Shown: positions 16,623 to 25,034, numbered from the stretch's first letter. The stretch is DNA of 64,000 nucleotides from Paracnuella aquatica (GCF_003332885.2 NZ_QOWJ01000016.1:62001-126000); one strand, 5' to 3'. Numbers and translations: made by a program. Notes: generated from the sequence alone by a model not told the origin.

Positions 16623-17238
16623 AGCTTTGCTGCTCCAGCAGCTTTTTGATCTCCCGGCTCAGTTCTTTCATTTCGCTGGGCTTCAGGCCATCATAAATTT
16701 TTACCACGTTGCCCTGCCGGTTTACCAGCGCTATAAACTGCGTATGCAAAAAATCATCTTCCACGTTCGATACGTCGTTGCGCGGATCATCAATTTTATA
16801 GGCATGCCGCGCCAGGTTGTACAGGCTGTCCTTTCGGCCGGTCAGAAACACCCACTGCCGCGTATTTACCCCCATTGAGTCGGCATAGCGCTTCAGGCGG
16901 GCTGCCGAGTCGGTAGCGGGGTCGCTGGTGTGCGACAGGATCATAAACCCGGGTTGGTCTTTAAATTCATCGTACACAACCCGCAGGTTGCGGTTCATTT
17001 TGGGGCAAATGCCTTTGCAGGTAGTAAAAAAATACTCCACTGCCACCACCTTGCCGGCAATATCTTTTTCGGTTACGGGCTGCCCGTCCTGGTTTTCAAA
17101 AACAAAAGGCTGCACCTGGCCGATGGGCGGAATGGTTACTTTGGAAAAACCAGGAATAACAGCCGAAAGGGCCAGGAAAAATCCAACAACGAGAATGGCA
17201 AAGAAAATAATGTAGAAAATGGGCTTGCGGGATTTCAT
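16621..17238 (-). CDS. SCO1/SenC family copper chaperone
   Basis: A 205-residue membrane-anchored thioredoxin-like protein of the SCO1/SenC family, which delivers copper to the CuA centre of cytochrome c oxidase. Seen: an N-terminal membrane anchor (about residues 8-29), the copper-binding pair Cys74-x3-Cys78 (FFTTCKGICPKMN) and the third ligand His165 (DDFLHTQFIALV). All three ligands are intact. No oxidase subunit gene is adjacent, so its partner is inferred. The stop codon lies at the edge of the iteron spacer, and its 5' end is next to the oppositely oriented DUF4440 gene. Confidence 0.93.
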   Translation of the reverse strand: MKSRKPIFYIIFFAILVVGFFLALSAVIPGFSKVTIPPIGQVQPFVFENQDGQPVTEKDIAGKVVAVEYFFTTCKGICPKMNRNLRVVYDEFKDQPGFMILSHTSDPATDSAARLKRYADSMGVNTRQWVFLTGRKDSLYNLARHAYKIDDPRNDVSNVEDDFLHTQFIALVNRQGNVVKIYDGLKPSEMKELSREIKKLLEQQS

Positions 17239-17315
17239 AATAGGTGCAAATTTACCAACAAAAAGGGAGCGGAATGCCCAATACGGCGCTGCCTGCCACC
17301 CTGCACGCCATTTTT

Positions 17316-17735
17316 ATGAAAACAATGATGCTTTTGCTCGGGCTTTTTTGCAGCTCTGCCCTTTTTGCCCAAACCGATGAAGCGGCCATCCGGGGCCTGA
17401 TGGCGCAGCAAACCGCTGCCTGGAACCGCGGCGACCTGGAAGGCTTTATGCAAACCTATTGGAAAAGCGACTCGCTGCTGTTTGTAGGCAAAAGCGGGCC
17501 CACCCGCGGCTGGCAAGCCACCCTCGATAATTACAAACGCGGCTACCCCGATACCGCAGCCATGGGCCAACTCAATTTCAACCTGCTGGAGTTCAGGCGC
17601 CTTTCGGCGGACCATTATTTTGTGGTGGGCAAATGGATGCTGCAGCGAACCGCCGGCAACCTTAGTGGGCATTTTACGCTGCTGCTCCGCCGCTTTGGCC
17701 GGGATTGGAAGATCGTGGCGGATCATAGTTCTTAG
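17316..17735 (+). CDS. Secreted DUF4440 / NTF2-like protein
   Basis: A 139-residue protein with signal peptide MKTMMLLLGLFCSSALFAQ followed by one NTF2/SnoaL-like cone domain. Seen: AIRGLMAQQTAAWNRGDLEGFMQTYW and SDSLLFVGKSGPTRGW, the usual opening of DUF4440, and the closing GRDWKIVADHSS. The family includes ligand-binding, dimerising and enzymatic proteins, so no reaction is assigned. The ATG at 17316 is chosen because it starts the signal peptide. The gene is divergent from the SCO gene and followed by a palindromic repeat element. Confidence 0.85.
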   Translation: MKTMMLLLGLFCSSALFAQTDEAAIRGLMAQQTAAWNRGDLEGFMQTYWKSDSLLFVGKSGPTRGWQATLDNYKRGYPDTAAMGQLNFNLLEFRRLSADHYFVVGKWMLQRTAGNLSGHFTLLLRRFGRDWKIVADHSS

Positions 17736-17751
17736 GGTTTGTTGCAAAACG

Positions 17752-17956
17752 CCGTCATTGCGAGGCTTATAGGTCGGTCATTGCGAGGCGCCGCGGTGGC
17801 TACGTTCTTAAGCGCACCAGTGCGCCGAAGCAATCTCCCACTGCCATTCGGGTCTAATTGCCAACTGCAGGGTGTGCCAGCCGGCCCCAAAGGAGATTGC
17901 TTCGGCGCCGCAAACACAACCAACTACAACGCGGCCGCTGCGCCTCGCAATGACGG
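17752..17956. repeat. Nested palindromic repeat element, copy 1
   Basis: About 205 bp bounded by CCGTCATTGCGAGGC at the left and GCCTCGCAATGACGG at the right, with a second GTCATTGCGAGGCGCC start at 17777. Inside, GCGCCGAAGCAATCTCC (17822-17838) and its perfect complement (17892-17908) form a 17-bp stem. The core is closely similar to copy 2 at 60477-60676, including a shared GGGTCTAAT word after the inner left arm. No gene is inside. The following DUF2480 gene's upstream frame runs through it but is not thought to be translated. Confidence 0.88.
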
Positions 17957-18047
17957 AACAACCACTTTCCCGCAGCAACAGCAATCCACCACAACAGATC
18001 CTGTTAATCCTTATCCAATCCTGCCCATCACTGGTTACCTTTGCACC

Positions 18048-18554
18048 ATGAGCGATCTATTGGTAAACAAAGTGGCCAACAGCGGCCTCATTACCCTCGA
18101 CCTGGGGCAGTTTCTGCCCAAAGGCGAGATCAAGGTATTTGACCTGAAGGATTTCCTCTTCATGGGGCTGATCCTGAAAGAAAAAGATTACCGCGAGGCA
18201 CTGAAAGCCCGCACCTGGGAGGAGTTTGAAGGACAAAATGTAGCTGTTACCTGCACCACCGATGCCATCATTCCGGTATGGGCGTTTATGCTGGCAGTAA
18301 CTTACCTCGAGCCGGTAGCCAAAGACGTGTTTTTGGGCACCGCCGAGGAAATGCACAAACACCTGTTGCTGAAAAATATTGAAGGCGTGGCGGTGGAGCC
18401 GTACACCGAGCAGCGCATTGTGGTAAAAGGCTGCGGCGAAACGCCCATCGATAACGTGGCGTATGCAGCCATCACCAAGGTGTTGCGGCCGGTGGCCAAA
18501 AGCATCATGTATGGCGAGCCCTGCAGCACAGTGCCCATTTACAAGAAAAAATAA
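18048..18554 (+). CDS. DUF2480 family protein
   Basis: A 168-residue cytoplasmic protein of the Bacteroidota-specific DUF2480 family, function unknown. The ATG at 18048 (MSDLLVNKVANSGLITLDL) is chosen since the frame upstream runs through a palindromic repeat. Seen: LGQFLPKGEIKVFDLKDFLF, the middle TDAIIPVWAFMLAVTYLEPV and the C-terminal Cys-containing VKGCGETPIDNVAYAAITK and YGEPCSTVPIYKK, with two well-placed cysteines. A terminator hairpin overlaps the stop codon. Confidence 0.85.
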   Translation: MSDLLVNKVANSGLITLDLGQFLPKGEIKVFDLKDFLFMGLILKEKDYREALKARTWEEFEGQNVAVTCTTDAIIPVWAFMLAVTYLEPVAKDVFLGTAEEMHKHLLLKNIEGVAVEPYTEQRIVVKGCGETPIDNVAYAAITKVLRPVAKSIMYGEPCSTVPIYKKK

Positions 18555-18576
18555 GGAGCGGCACGGCTCCTTTTAT
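18553..18576 (+). terminator. Terminator overlapping DUF2480 stop codon
   Basis: AAGGAGC (18553-18559) pairs with GCTCCTT (18566-18572), followed by TTATTTTG. The stem begins within the TAA stop. Confidence 0.75.
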
Positions 18577-18628
18577 TTTGCCCTATTATTGCGCGGTGTT
18601 CAGCGCCGCACACTACAAACATGCATGT

Positions 18629-19246
18629 ATGAAACCAACTTTTTTTGTCCTCCTCTCCGCACTGCTGCTTACCGCCTGTGGCAATAATGCAGGCACCAAA
18701 AATGAAGGCATCGACACCGTTGCTGCAGCGGAAGAAACAGAAGCGGCCTGGGCAAAAAGTGCATTTCCCGAACTGTACACTTTGCTGAAATCGCAGGACG
18801 CCTCGTTTGACCCGGCCCTGTTCCAGGAAACGGAAGGCGGCACTGCCACGCCCCTGCCGCCGCGTTTTTTTGCACCGGAAGAGCTGGAACCTTTTCGCCC
18901 CTACCTGGTGTACAACAAGGACAGCAGCAAAGCCATCGACATGGTTTCGTACAACTACATCATCAAAAAAGGGGGCGGGCAGCCCGTGCTGGAGCCTGCC
19001 GGACCCGATACCGAAATTGGCGTGATTGACCTGCAAACAAACATGCGTACCCGCATTTTCTTCAGCGGGCCGGCCACCACCATCCGCGAGGGCAAATGGC
19101 TCGATGATAACACCGTGTTGCTGGGCGGCGCCGAAAGCCTCAGCCCCAACACCATCAGGCCTATTTTGGTGCGCATTAATCTGGAAGAAGCCAGCCTGCA
19201 GCGGTTTACTTATGCCGATAGTTTGCAGGGGCAGCTGAAAAAGTAA
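18629..19246 (+). CDS. Hypothetical lipoprotein
   Basis: A 205-residue protein with a lipoprotein signal (MKPTFFVLLSALLLTACGNN, lipobox LLTAC with Cys17). The mature part is acidic at the N-terminus (EETEAAWAKSAFPELYTLL) and then beta-rich, with repeated strand-like segments (IGVIDLQTNMRTRIFFSG, GKWLDDNTVLLGGAE) reminiscent of a partial propeller or immunoglobulin-like sheet. No family is recognised. It is followed closely by the AT-rich DUF4279-like gene. Confidence 0.75.
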   Translation: MKPTFFVLLSALLLTACGNNAGTKNEGIDTVAAAEETEAAWAKSAFPELYTLLKSQDASFDPALFQETEGGTATPLPPRFFAPEELEPFRPYLVYNKDSSKAIDMVSYNYIIKKGGGQPVLEPAGPDTEIGVIDLQTNMRTRIFFSGPATTIREGKWLDDNTVLLGGAESLSPNTIRPILVRINLEEASLQRFTYADSLQGQLKK

Positions 19247-19263
19247 ATGTTGGCAGAAATAGA

Positions 19264-19968
19264 ATGGCAGATAATTTAATTATTGAAAGAGCAATAGAAG
19301 AACTCCAATCAAAGAGATTTGACACCACACAACAGCTTTTAGAAATTCATGAAGTTGTTTATACTGACAATAAACCGCAGATACTGCGAGTAGACACCGA
19401 AGCTCTTGACGGAACTGCAATTGTTTATTTCCCAATCGTAGGTGAGAAGTTTTATTTAGCTGTCTGGCTTGACACCAATCCAGTAGTTTCTATTCGGGCT
19501 GTTGCAACTGAAAATTACAACGCCGTCTATTTAAACGTCATATCCTACGATTTGAGTTTTGAAGCACTTTCATCATTGACAATCCTTAAGCCAACAAAGG
19601 GTTGGAGCAAAGGCGAAACAAGAAAATCAGGGAAATCATTTTATAATTTTTCGGCACTTCATTTTGAGCCCAATCCTGAACCGGACGAATTTGAAGACAA
19701 ACTTCATAAACTCCTTAATTTTTTAGAACAAGACAAAGAGGGCATTGTAAAACTAACGGAGAGTGCCTCTGTTCAGGTTCAAGCAATAACAATATTTCAT
19801 AATGGAAATACAATGCTTGGCGGTCACCACCTTGACAAAAGAGTAATAAAAAGACTTGCAGCCTTAAACCTTAATGTGGACTTTGATTTGTACGCAGAAG
19901 GAAACTTTTCAAAGATTAAACTTTTTCTGCCATCTCAGTCTTTTCGTCATGTGGATTACCAAACATGA
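19264..19968 (+). CDS. DUF4279 domain protein, AT-rich and probably acquired
   Basis: A 234-residue cytoplasmic protein. The first part (1-65) is unassigned; the central and C-terminal part resembles DUF4279: LTILKPTKGWSKGETRKSGKSF matches the usual 'L.P...W.KG..R' pattern, and LDKRVIKRLAALNLNVDFDLYA matches its closing helix-strand. DUF4279 proteins are often found as immunity-type or contact-system genes. The codon use is visibly AT-richer (long A/T third positions) than both neighbours, suggesting horizontal transfer. No toxin gene is adjacent. The family match is from memory of the pattern and moderate. Confidence 0.65.
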   Translation: MADNLIIERAIEELQSKRFDTTQQLLEIHEVVYTDNKPQILRVDTEALDGTAIVYFPIVGEKFYLAVWLDTNPVVSIRAVATENYNAVYLNVISYDLSFEALSSLTILKPTKGWSKGETRKSGKSFYNFSALHFEPNPEPDEFEDKLHKLLNFLEQDKEGIVKLTESASVQVQAITIFHNGNTMLGGHHLDKRVIKRLAALNLNVDFDLYAEGNFSKIKLFLPSQSFRHVDYQT

Positions 19969-20090
19969 AATAAATAAATACTTCTCAATTCGATTGTAAG
20001 TTAATGATCAACGCAGCATATTCATAAATACCCTCATGAATGTACAGCCCCGAACCGATGTATGGCAGGCGGCTGCTATCCGTTTTCATT

Positions 20091-21188
20091 TTAAAACCAG
20101 CCGCGCCGTTTGAACATCACCAGCATGGCCACAGGTATCAGCAGCATGGCACCCACGGCAGTGTAAAAACCCCACTGGTTGTGGGCGGTGGGAATCACGT
20201 CGAAGTTCATTCCAAACACGCCGCCGATAACGGTGGCCGGCGCCATCAGGCAGGTAACAATGGCCATTACCTTCATTACCTCGTTCATCTTCAGGTTCAC
20301 GTTGTTTACATACAGGTCCTGCATCGAAATCATGATGTCGCGGTAGTTTTCGCTGAGGTCGTATGCCTGTATGATGTGGTCGTAAACGTCTTTAAAATAC
20401 TTGGTGGTGCGGTCGTCGAGCAGTTCGCTTTCGGAGCGAATAATGCCACCGATAAGGTCGCGTACCGGGGCGATGTTTCTTTTTAAAACAATCAGCTCCT
20501 TGCGCAGGTAGTTGATGCGGGCCAGGGAGCGGGTATTGCTGTTGCGTATCACTTCTTCTTCGGCATGCTCAATGCGGTCGCCCAGCTTTTCCATGACAAT
20601 AAAATAATTGTCTACAATGAGGTCAAGCATCGTGTAGCAGAGGTAATCGGCCCCACGCTGGCGCAGCTTGCTGGTGGCCAGGCGCAGCTTGTCGCGGATG
20701 GGGTCAAACACATCGCGGCTGGGATCTTCCTGGAACGTGAGCACAAAGTTTTTACCCAACACAATGCTTACCTGCTCCTGCTCCACGGCGTGCTGCTTGT
20801 CGTTGTAGTACAGCATGTTGAGCAGGCAGTACAGCGTTCCTTCTACCTCGTCCATCTTAGGGCGCTGGTGCAGGCTTAAAATATCTTCGATGATGAGGTG
20901 ATGGATACCAAAATGCAGCCCAATGGTTTCTACGTCGCTTTTGCGCAGCCCGTCGATGTTGATCCAGCTTACCTGGTCGTTGTCCCGAAAGTCGAAGCTT
21001 TCGTGCACCGCCTTCAGCTCGGTTTGGTGCAGGTTGGCCGCATCGTAGTTGTACACCGTAATCTGGGTACGTTCGGCGTCGGTGCGGGTAATGTCATCGC
21101 TGGGTGTGGCCTGCAATATTTGCTTGGTACGCTGGGTGCCAAACAATACCGAAGGAACCAGGTAACGCAGGTATTTTTCAGGGCTCAT
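20091..21188 (-). CDS. corA: Magnesium/cobalt transporter CorA
   Basis: A 365-residue pentameric divalent-cation channel of the inner membrane (Mg2+, also Co2+ or Ni2+). Seen: a large cytoplasmic alpha/beta domain with HHLIIEDILSLHQRPKMDEV, a long helical stalk, then two C-terminal membrane helices with the signature GMN (GGVFGMNFDVIP) at the pore mouth and a basic end (MFKRRGWF). The length is usual for the family. It stands alone, with a perfect inverted repeat in its upstream spacer. No M-box riboswitch-like leader is evident. Confidence 0.95.
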   Translation of the reverse strand: MSPEKYLRYLVPSVLFGTQRTKQILQATPSDDITRTDAERTQITVYNYDAANLHQTELKAVHESFDFRDNDQVSWINIDGLRKSDVETIGLHFGIHHLIIEDILSLHQRPKMDEVEGTLYCLLNMLYYNDKQHAVEQEQVSIVLGKNFVLTFQEDPSRDVFDPIRDKLRLATSKLRQRGADYLCYTMLDLIVDNYFIVMEKLGDRIEHAEEEVIRNSNTRSLARINYLRKELIVLKRNIAPVRDLIGGIIRSESELLDDRTTKYFKDVYDHIIQAYDLSENYRDIMISMQDLYVNNVNLKMNEVMKVMAIVTCLMAPATVIGGVFGMNFDVIPTAHNQWGFYTAVGAMLLIPVAMLVMFKRRGWF

Positions 21189-21191
21189 AGA

Positions 21192-21275
21192 AATTCAAAA
21201 GTAAAAAGTCAAAATGCAAAAGGGTGCGCTAATGGTACAACGCATTTTTGAATTTCGACTTTTTACTTTTGAATT
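21192..21275. repeat. Gene-end inverted repeat (19-bp arms)
   Basis: AATTCAAAAGTAAAAAGTC at 21192-21210 and its perfect complement at 21257-21275 flank 46 bases that contain further TTTTTGAATTTCG words. It fills the spacer between corA and the KdnB-like gene, both on the minus strand. Confidence 0.85.
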
Positions 21276-21279
21276 AAGC

Positions 21280-22353
21280 TTAAAGCTTTTCGTACAGTGC
21301 CCGCAGTTTTTCGCGGGTCATGATTTGTTCCCAATCCTTGCCCAATGCGTTTTCCCACAGCGGCTTCATGCCCAGCGATACATCGATCATTTTATCAAAC
21401 TGCTCATCGGTGAGGCCTTTGGTAATGCCCTGCGGAATATCAAAGCCGCCCTTTTCCACCATGCGCTTAAACTCGGCCACGCCTTGCGGGTAATAGTCTT
21501 CGAGGTGGTTCATTACAATGCAGTTGCCCACACCGTGCTTGGTGCCCAGCAGGTAACTGAGGCCATAGCTTACGGCATGCGCCACGCCCACCTGGCTGTA
21601 GGCAATGCTCATACCGCCGGCGTATGAAGCCATCATCAGTTTATCGTCGCACTCCTCGTCCCAGGTATCTTTTTCCAGGAAAATGTACTGGCACAACTCC
21701 AGGGCTTTTTCGCCGTAGCTTTTGCTGAACTCGTTGAGGTAAGTGCCCTGCAGGCTTTCGATGCAATGGATGTAACAATCCATGCCGGTATAAAAACGCT
21801 GGTTGGCCGGAGCGTTGGTGGTCAGTTCGGGGTCCAGCACTATTTGGTCAAATGGGGTAAAATCGGAGTTCATGCCCAGTTTGCGGGTGGGGCCGGTAAG
21901 TACCGTGGTGCGGCTTACTTCAGCGCCGGTGCCGCTGAGGGTGGGGATGCCGGCTTTGTACACGCCGGGCATTTTTACCAGGTCCCAGCCCTGGTAGTCG
22001 GCCGAGGAGCCGGGGTTGGTCATCATCAGCGAAACAGCTTTGGCCAGGTCCATGGTGCTGCCGCCGCCAATGCCAATAACGCCGCTCACCTGTCCAAACT
22101 CGTCCTTCAGGCTTTGCGCCAGACCATCTACCTGCGTAGTTTTGGGCTCGTAGGTTACGTCGGCAAAAATTACTTTATCGTTGCCGCGCAGCGGAATGCG
22201 GGCCACCAGCGGTTTGCCTTCAAAAAAGTGGTCTACCAAAAACACCATGGGCTGGCCTTCTTTTCTGTGCGGCGCCAGAATTTCGTCGAGCTGATCAAAG
22301 GAACCGCGGCCATACACCACGTAGTCCACCATTTTGAAGTTGCGAAATTTCAT
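21280..22353 (-). CDS. kdnB: Iron-containing alcohol dehydrogenase, KdnB-like (KDO 8-oxidase)
   Basis: A 357-residue group III (Fe-dependent) dehydrogenase. Its wording closely follows KdnB of Shewanella, which oxidises C8 of KDO before transamination to 8-amino-KDO for lipopolysaccharide: VVYGRGSFDQLDEILAP, GIGGGSTMDLAKAVSL, PTLSGTGAEVSRTTVL and FDQIVLDPEL. Metal-binding Asp/His residues are present (FYTGMDCYIHC, GVAHAVSYGLS, KHGVGNC). kdsB, the CMP transfer gene of the same pathway, lies 3.8 kb away, but no KdnA aminotransferase is in the window. A general alcohol dehydrogenase role remains possible. Confidence 0.72.
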   Translation of the reverse strand: MKFRNFKMVDYVVYGRGSFDQLDEILAPHRKEGQPMVFLVDHFFEGKPLVARIPLRGNDKVIFADVTYEPKTTQVDGLAQSLKDEFGQVSGVIGIGGGSTMDLAKAVSLMMTNPGSSADYQGWDLVKMPGVYKAGIPTLSGTGAEVSRTTVLTGPTRKLGMNSDFTPFDQIVLDPELTTNAPANQRFYTGMDCYIHCIESLQGTYLNEFSKSYGEKALELCQYIFLEKDTWDEECDDKLMMASYAGGMSIAYSQVGVAHAVSYGLSYLLGTKHGVGNCIVMNHLEDYYPQGVAEFKRMVEKGGFDIPQGITKGLTDEQFDKMIDVSLGMKPLWENALGKDWEQIMTREKLRALYEKL

Positions 22354-22404
22354 ATCGGGAAAAGAGTTTTTTTGAGGCCACAAATGTCGGGAAAATGGCT
22401 GGCA

Positions 22405-22483
22405 AGTCGGAAGTCAGATGTCGGATGTCCGAAGACAGCTGCCTGACGTTTCCCTGCCGACTTCAGACTTCTGACTTCCGACT
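22405..22483. repeat. Gene-end inverted repeat (14-bp arms, CGGAAGTC words)
   Basis: AGTCGGAAGTCAGA (22405-22418) and its perfect complement TCTGACTTCCGACT (22470-22483) enclose more iterations of the same words (GTCGGATGTCCGAAG, CCGACTTCAGACT). It occupies the divergent spacer between the KdnB-like and M48 genes. Confidence 0.8.
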
Positions 22484-22542
22484 GCTGTCCGTGGCATTGC
22501 TGTTGCATATTTTGCAGCCGAAAACCCTCAATCTAAAATAGC

Positions 22543-24024
22543 ATGAAACAGAAACCCCGGCATATGAAAACCATTTGCCTTGCAGCGCTGATTGCCGCAG
22601 TGCCGCTTGTGTTTGAAAACTGTGCCCGCAACCCCGTAACCGGCAAACGCCAGGTGGCCTTTATTTCGGAAGAGCAGGAAATAGCCATGGGCAAAGAGGC
22701 CGACCCGCAAATCATTGCCCAGTATGGTTTGTACGAGAACCAGGCACTACAGGCTTTTATCAACGAAAAAGGTAAACAAATGGCTGCCGTGTCGCACCGG
22801 CCCGGCCTCAACTACCAGTTCCGCATTGTTGATTCCGACATCCTCAACGCCTTTGCCGTGCCGGGTGGCTATGTATATTTTACCCGCGGCATCATGGCCG
22901 CATTCAACAATGAGGCAGAATTTGCCGGCGTGCTGGGCCACGAAATTGGCCACATCACGGCCCGCCACACCGTATCGCAGCAAAGCAAACAGATCCTGGG
23001 GCAAATTGGCCTGATTGGCGGCATGATCCTGTCACCCACCGTGGCCCAAATGGGTGAGCAGGCCATGCAGGGCCTAAGCCTGCTGTTCCTGAAATTTGGC
23101 CGCGATGCCGAACGTGAATCGGATCAGCTGGGTGTGGAGTACAGCACCAAAATAGGATACGACGCCACCGAAATGGCAGGCTTTTTCAATACCCTCAAGC
23201 GCCAAAGCCAGGCCAGCGGCGCCGAGGAATTGCCCAACTTTTTATCTACCCACCCCGACCCGGGCGAACGCAATGCCACAGTGGCCCAACTGGCCCGTGA
23301 GTGGAAAGCTAAAACACCCGGTACCAATTACAAAGTGGGCCGCAACGAGTACCTGCGCCGCATCGACGGCATTATTTATGGCGAAGATCCGAAAGGTGGC
23401 TTTATGGAAGGCGGCGTTTTTTATCACCCCGAAATGAAGTTTCAACTGGCTGCCCCATCGGGCTGGCGCTATGCCAACTCGCCGCAACAGGTGCAATGGG
23501 GCGAGCCCAATGGCCGTGCAGCCATGATTTTGCTGCTGGCTCCGGGCAACAACCTGCAGCAGGCTGCGCAAACCGCCTTGCAGCAATACAACCTGAAACC
23601 GCTGGAAAGCCGTGAAGTATCGGTAAACGGGCTGCCCGCCATTGCAGTGGTGGCCGACCAGCAGGCGCAGCAACAACAGCAGCAAACCCAACAGGCGGCA
23701 GGCGTACGCACCCTCAATTATTTTATCCAGTACGGCGGTGCCGTGTATCACCTGGTGGGCCTGAGCAGTGCGGCCAATTTTGCCAACTACTCGGCGCTTT
23801 TTCAAAGCACCATGCAGGGCTTCAGGCAACTCACCGATGCATCGAAGCTGAACAAACAGCCGCAAAGGGTGCGCATCAAGACCGCGGCATCGGGCATGAC
23901 GCTACAGGCCGCCCTGCAACAGCACCGGGTGCCGCAGGCACGCATGGAGGAAACAGCCATCCTCAACGGCATGGCGCTTACCGACCGCCTGGATGCAGGC
24001 ATGATGTATAAAGTGATCGAATAA
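22543..24024 (+). CDS. M48-family zinc metalloprotease, envelope
   Basis: A 493-residue BepA/LoiP-like peptidase M48 that probably controls quality of outer-membrane proteins. Seen: N-terminal signal (from either ATG 22543 or ATG 22564, MKTICLAALIAAVPLVFENC, with a possible weak lipobox), the zinc motif His133-Glu134-x2-His137 (LGHEIGHITARH), the third ligand Glu190 in DAERESDQLG, and a C-terminal region (about 280-430) of unknown fold with a glutamine run (QQAQQQQQQTQQ). The last ~55 residues (TAASGMTLQAALQQHRVP, YKVIE) look like a degenerate LysM-type segment. The gene is terminated by a clear hairpin. Confidence 0.92.
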   Translation: MKQKPRHMKTICLAALIAAVPLVFENCARNPVTGKRQVAFISEEQEIAMGKEADPQIIAQYGLYENQALQAFINEKGKQMAAVSHRPGLNYQFRIVDSDILNAFAVPGGYVYFTRGIMAAFNNEAEFAGVLGHEIGHITARHTVSQQSKQILGQIGLIGGMILSPTVAQMGEQAMQGLSLLFLKFGRDAERESDQLGVEYSTKIGYDATEMAGFFNTLKRQSQASGAEELPNFLSTHPDPGERNATVAQLAREWKAKTPGTNYKVGRNEYLRRIDGIIYGEDPKGGFMEGGVFYHPEMKFQLAAPSGWRYANSPQQVQWGEPNGRAAMILLLAPGNNLQQAAQTALQQYNLKPLESREVSVNGLPAIAVVADQQAQQQQQQTQQAAGVRTLNYFIQYGGAVYHLVGLSSAANFANYSALFQSTMQGFRQLTDASKLNKQPQRVRIKTAASGMTLQAALQQHRVPQARMEETAILNGMALTDRLDAGMMYKVIE

Positions 24025-24041
24025 AAGAATCAGGATATTTG

Positions 24042-24071
24042 AAAAGGGTCTGCAGGTGCAGGCCCTTTTTT
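24042..24071 (+). terminator. Intrinsic terminator after M48 protease
   Basis: AAAAGGGTCTGCA pairs, with one mismatch, with TGCAGGCCCTTTT across a two-base loop, followed by TTTA. It lies 17 bases after the stop codon. Confidence 0.85.
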
Positions 24072-24555
24072 ATGGGCAGTATTAAAAGGCACCTCAAGTG
24101 GCTGTGGCTTTGTTAGGGACCAATAAAAGGCCCCTTTGCAGCCAGTTGTGCCGTGTGTTCGGTTACCTTGTTTTTACATCCATGATGCCGGGTTGGCCAA
24201 TCAGGACGGTGCTGGGCAAATTAGTGCTCGCATAAAATTGCTGGTGCACCTGCGGTGGCCGGAAATAAGGCATGCAAAAAATACAGGCTAATGCTAATAA
24301 CATCACTACATGGTTTTACGCTGTTCAACAATGGCCATCTTTACTGGCGGCCAAACAAGGGTAGCAATGTTTTGCGGGCTGCGTATTGAGTTGCGTCAAT
24401 ACAAAGGCATGCATTCGTCAGCCAACCACCTGCTGAAAGCGTGATGATGTTGTGTGAAGACAGGAAACCATGGTTGCAGCCATCAAACAAAACAATTACC
24501 CTTTTATCAGCAACGGCCTATTTGATGGGATGCAGCTAGTTGCTACTTTAGAAGA
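24072..24555. other. Intergenic stretch without recognisable genes
   Basis: About 480 bases between the M48 terminator and the promoter of the SnoaL-like gene. Open frames here are short and lack coding character; I see no hairpin with a T-run and no repeat. Confidence 0.5.
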
Positions 24556-24584
24556 TTGTTATTTACCAAAATGCTATAATTTTG
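24556..24584 (+). promoter_or_regulatory. Bacteroidota promoter (TTG ... TAATTTTG)
   Basis: A TTG at 24556-24558 and TAATTTTG at 24577-24584 are 18 bases apart, close to the phylum consensus (minus-33 TTTG, minus-7 TAnnTTTG). It overlaps a potential TTG start codon at 24582, which argues that translation begins at the ATG at 24606 instead. Confidence 0.6.
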
Positions 24585-24605
24585 GAAGCCACTACAACCA
24601 CCAAA

Positions 24606-24941
24606 ATGCAGGCAACGCTGGATCATCATCTTGCCGCATTTGTTGCCGCAGACCTCGAGGAAATTGTAAAAGATTACAGCGATAACTCCGAGCTCCTAAC
24701 ACCCAACGGGGCTATGAAAGGAAAGAGCGCCATACAGGCTTTCTTTGCTGAAGTGTTTACCATTTTTCCCAAAGGCGCAACTTTCGAAGTAAAGCAAACA
24801 TTGATTAGAGATGGCGTTGCCTACATTGCATGGAGCGGCCAATCCGATTTTGTAACCATTCCGTTGGGCACCGATCCATTCATCATGGAAGGTGATAAAA
24901 TTTTGTATCAAACACTGGCGGCACATATTCTTCCAAAATAA
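24606..24941 (+). CDS. SnoaL/DUF4440-like small protein
   Basis: A 111-residue cytoplasmic NTF2-fold protein. Seen: MQATLDHHLAAFVAADLEEI, SELLTPNGAMKGKSAIQAFF and DFVTIPLGTDPFIMEGDKI, typical of SnoaL-like domains; no signal peptide, unlike the DUF4440 gene at 17316. A longer form from TTG 24582 would add eight threonine-rich residues but begins within a good promoter box. The activity is unknown; family members act as cyclases, isomerases or ligand binders. Confidence 0.8.
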   Translation: MQATLDHHLAAFVAADLEEIVKDYSDNSELLTPNGAMKGKSAIQAFFAEVFTIFPKGATFEVKQTLIRDGVAYIAWSGQSDFVTIPLGTDPFIMEGDKILYQTLAAHILPK

Positions 24942-25034
24942 TGGCGGTGTAGCGCATTTACCGCTGCCCTACTCATCATCAACAATATTGAAGTTGCAAA
25001 AATCTTCCCTGTCCGGCACTTTATTTTAAGCACA

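Noticed and set aside
17739-18047. Upstream extension of the DUF2480 gene
   Set aside because: The frame passes through the palindromic repeat element and is Asn/Thr/Ala low complexity; the family start fits ATG 18048.
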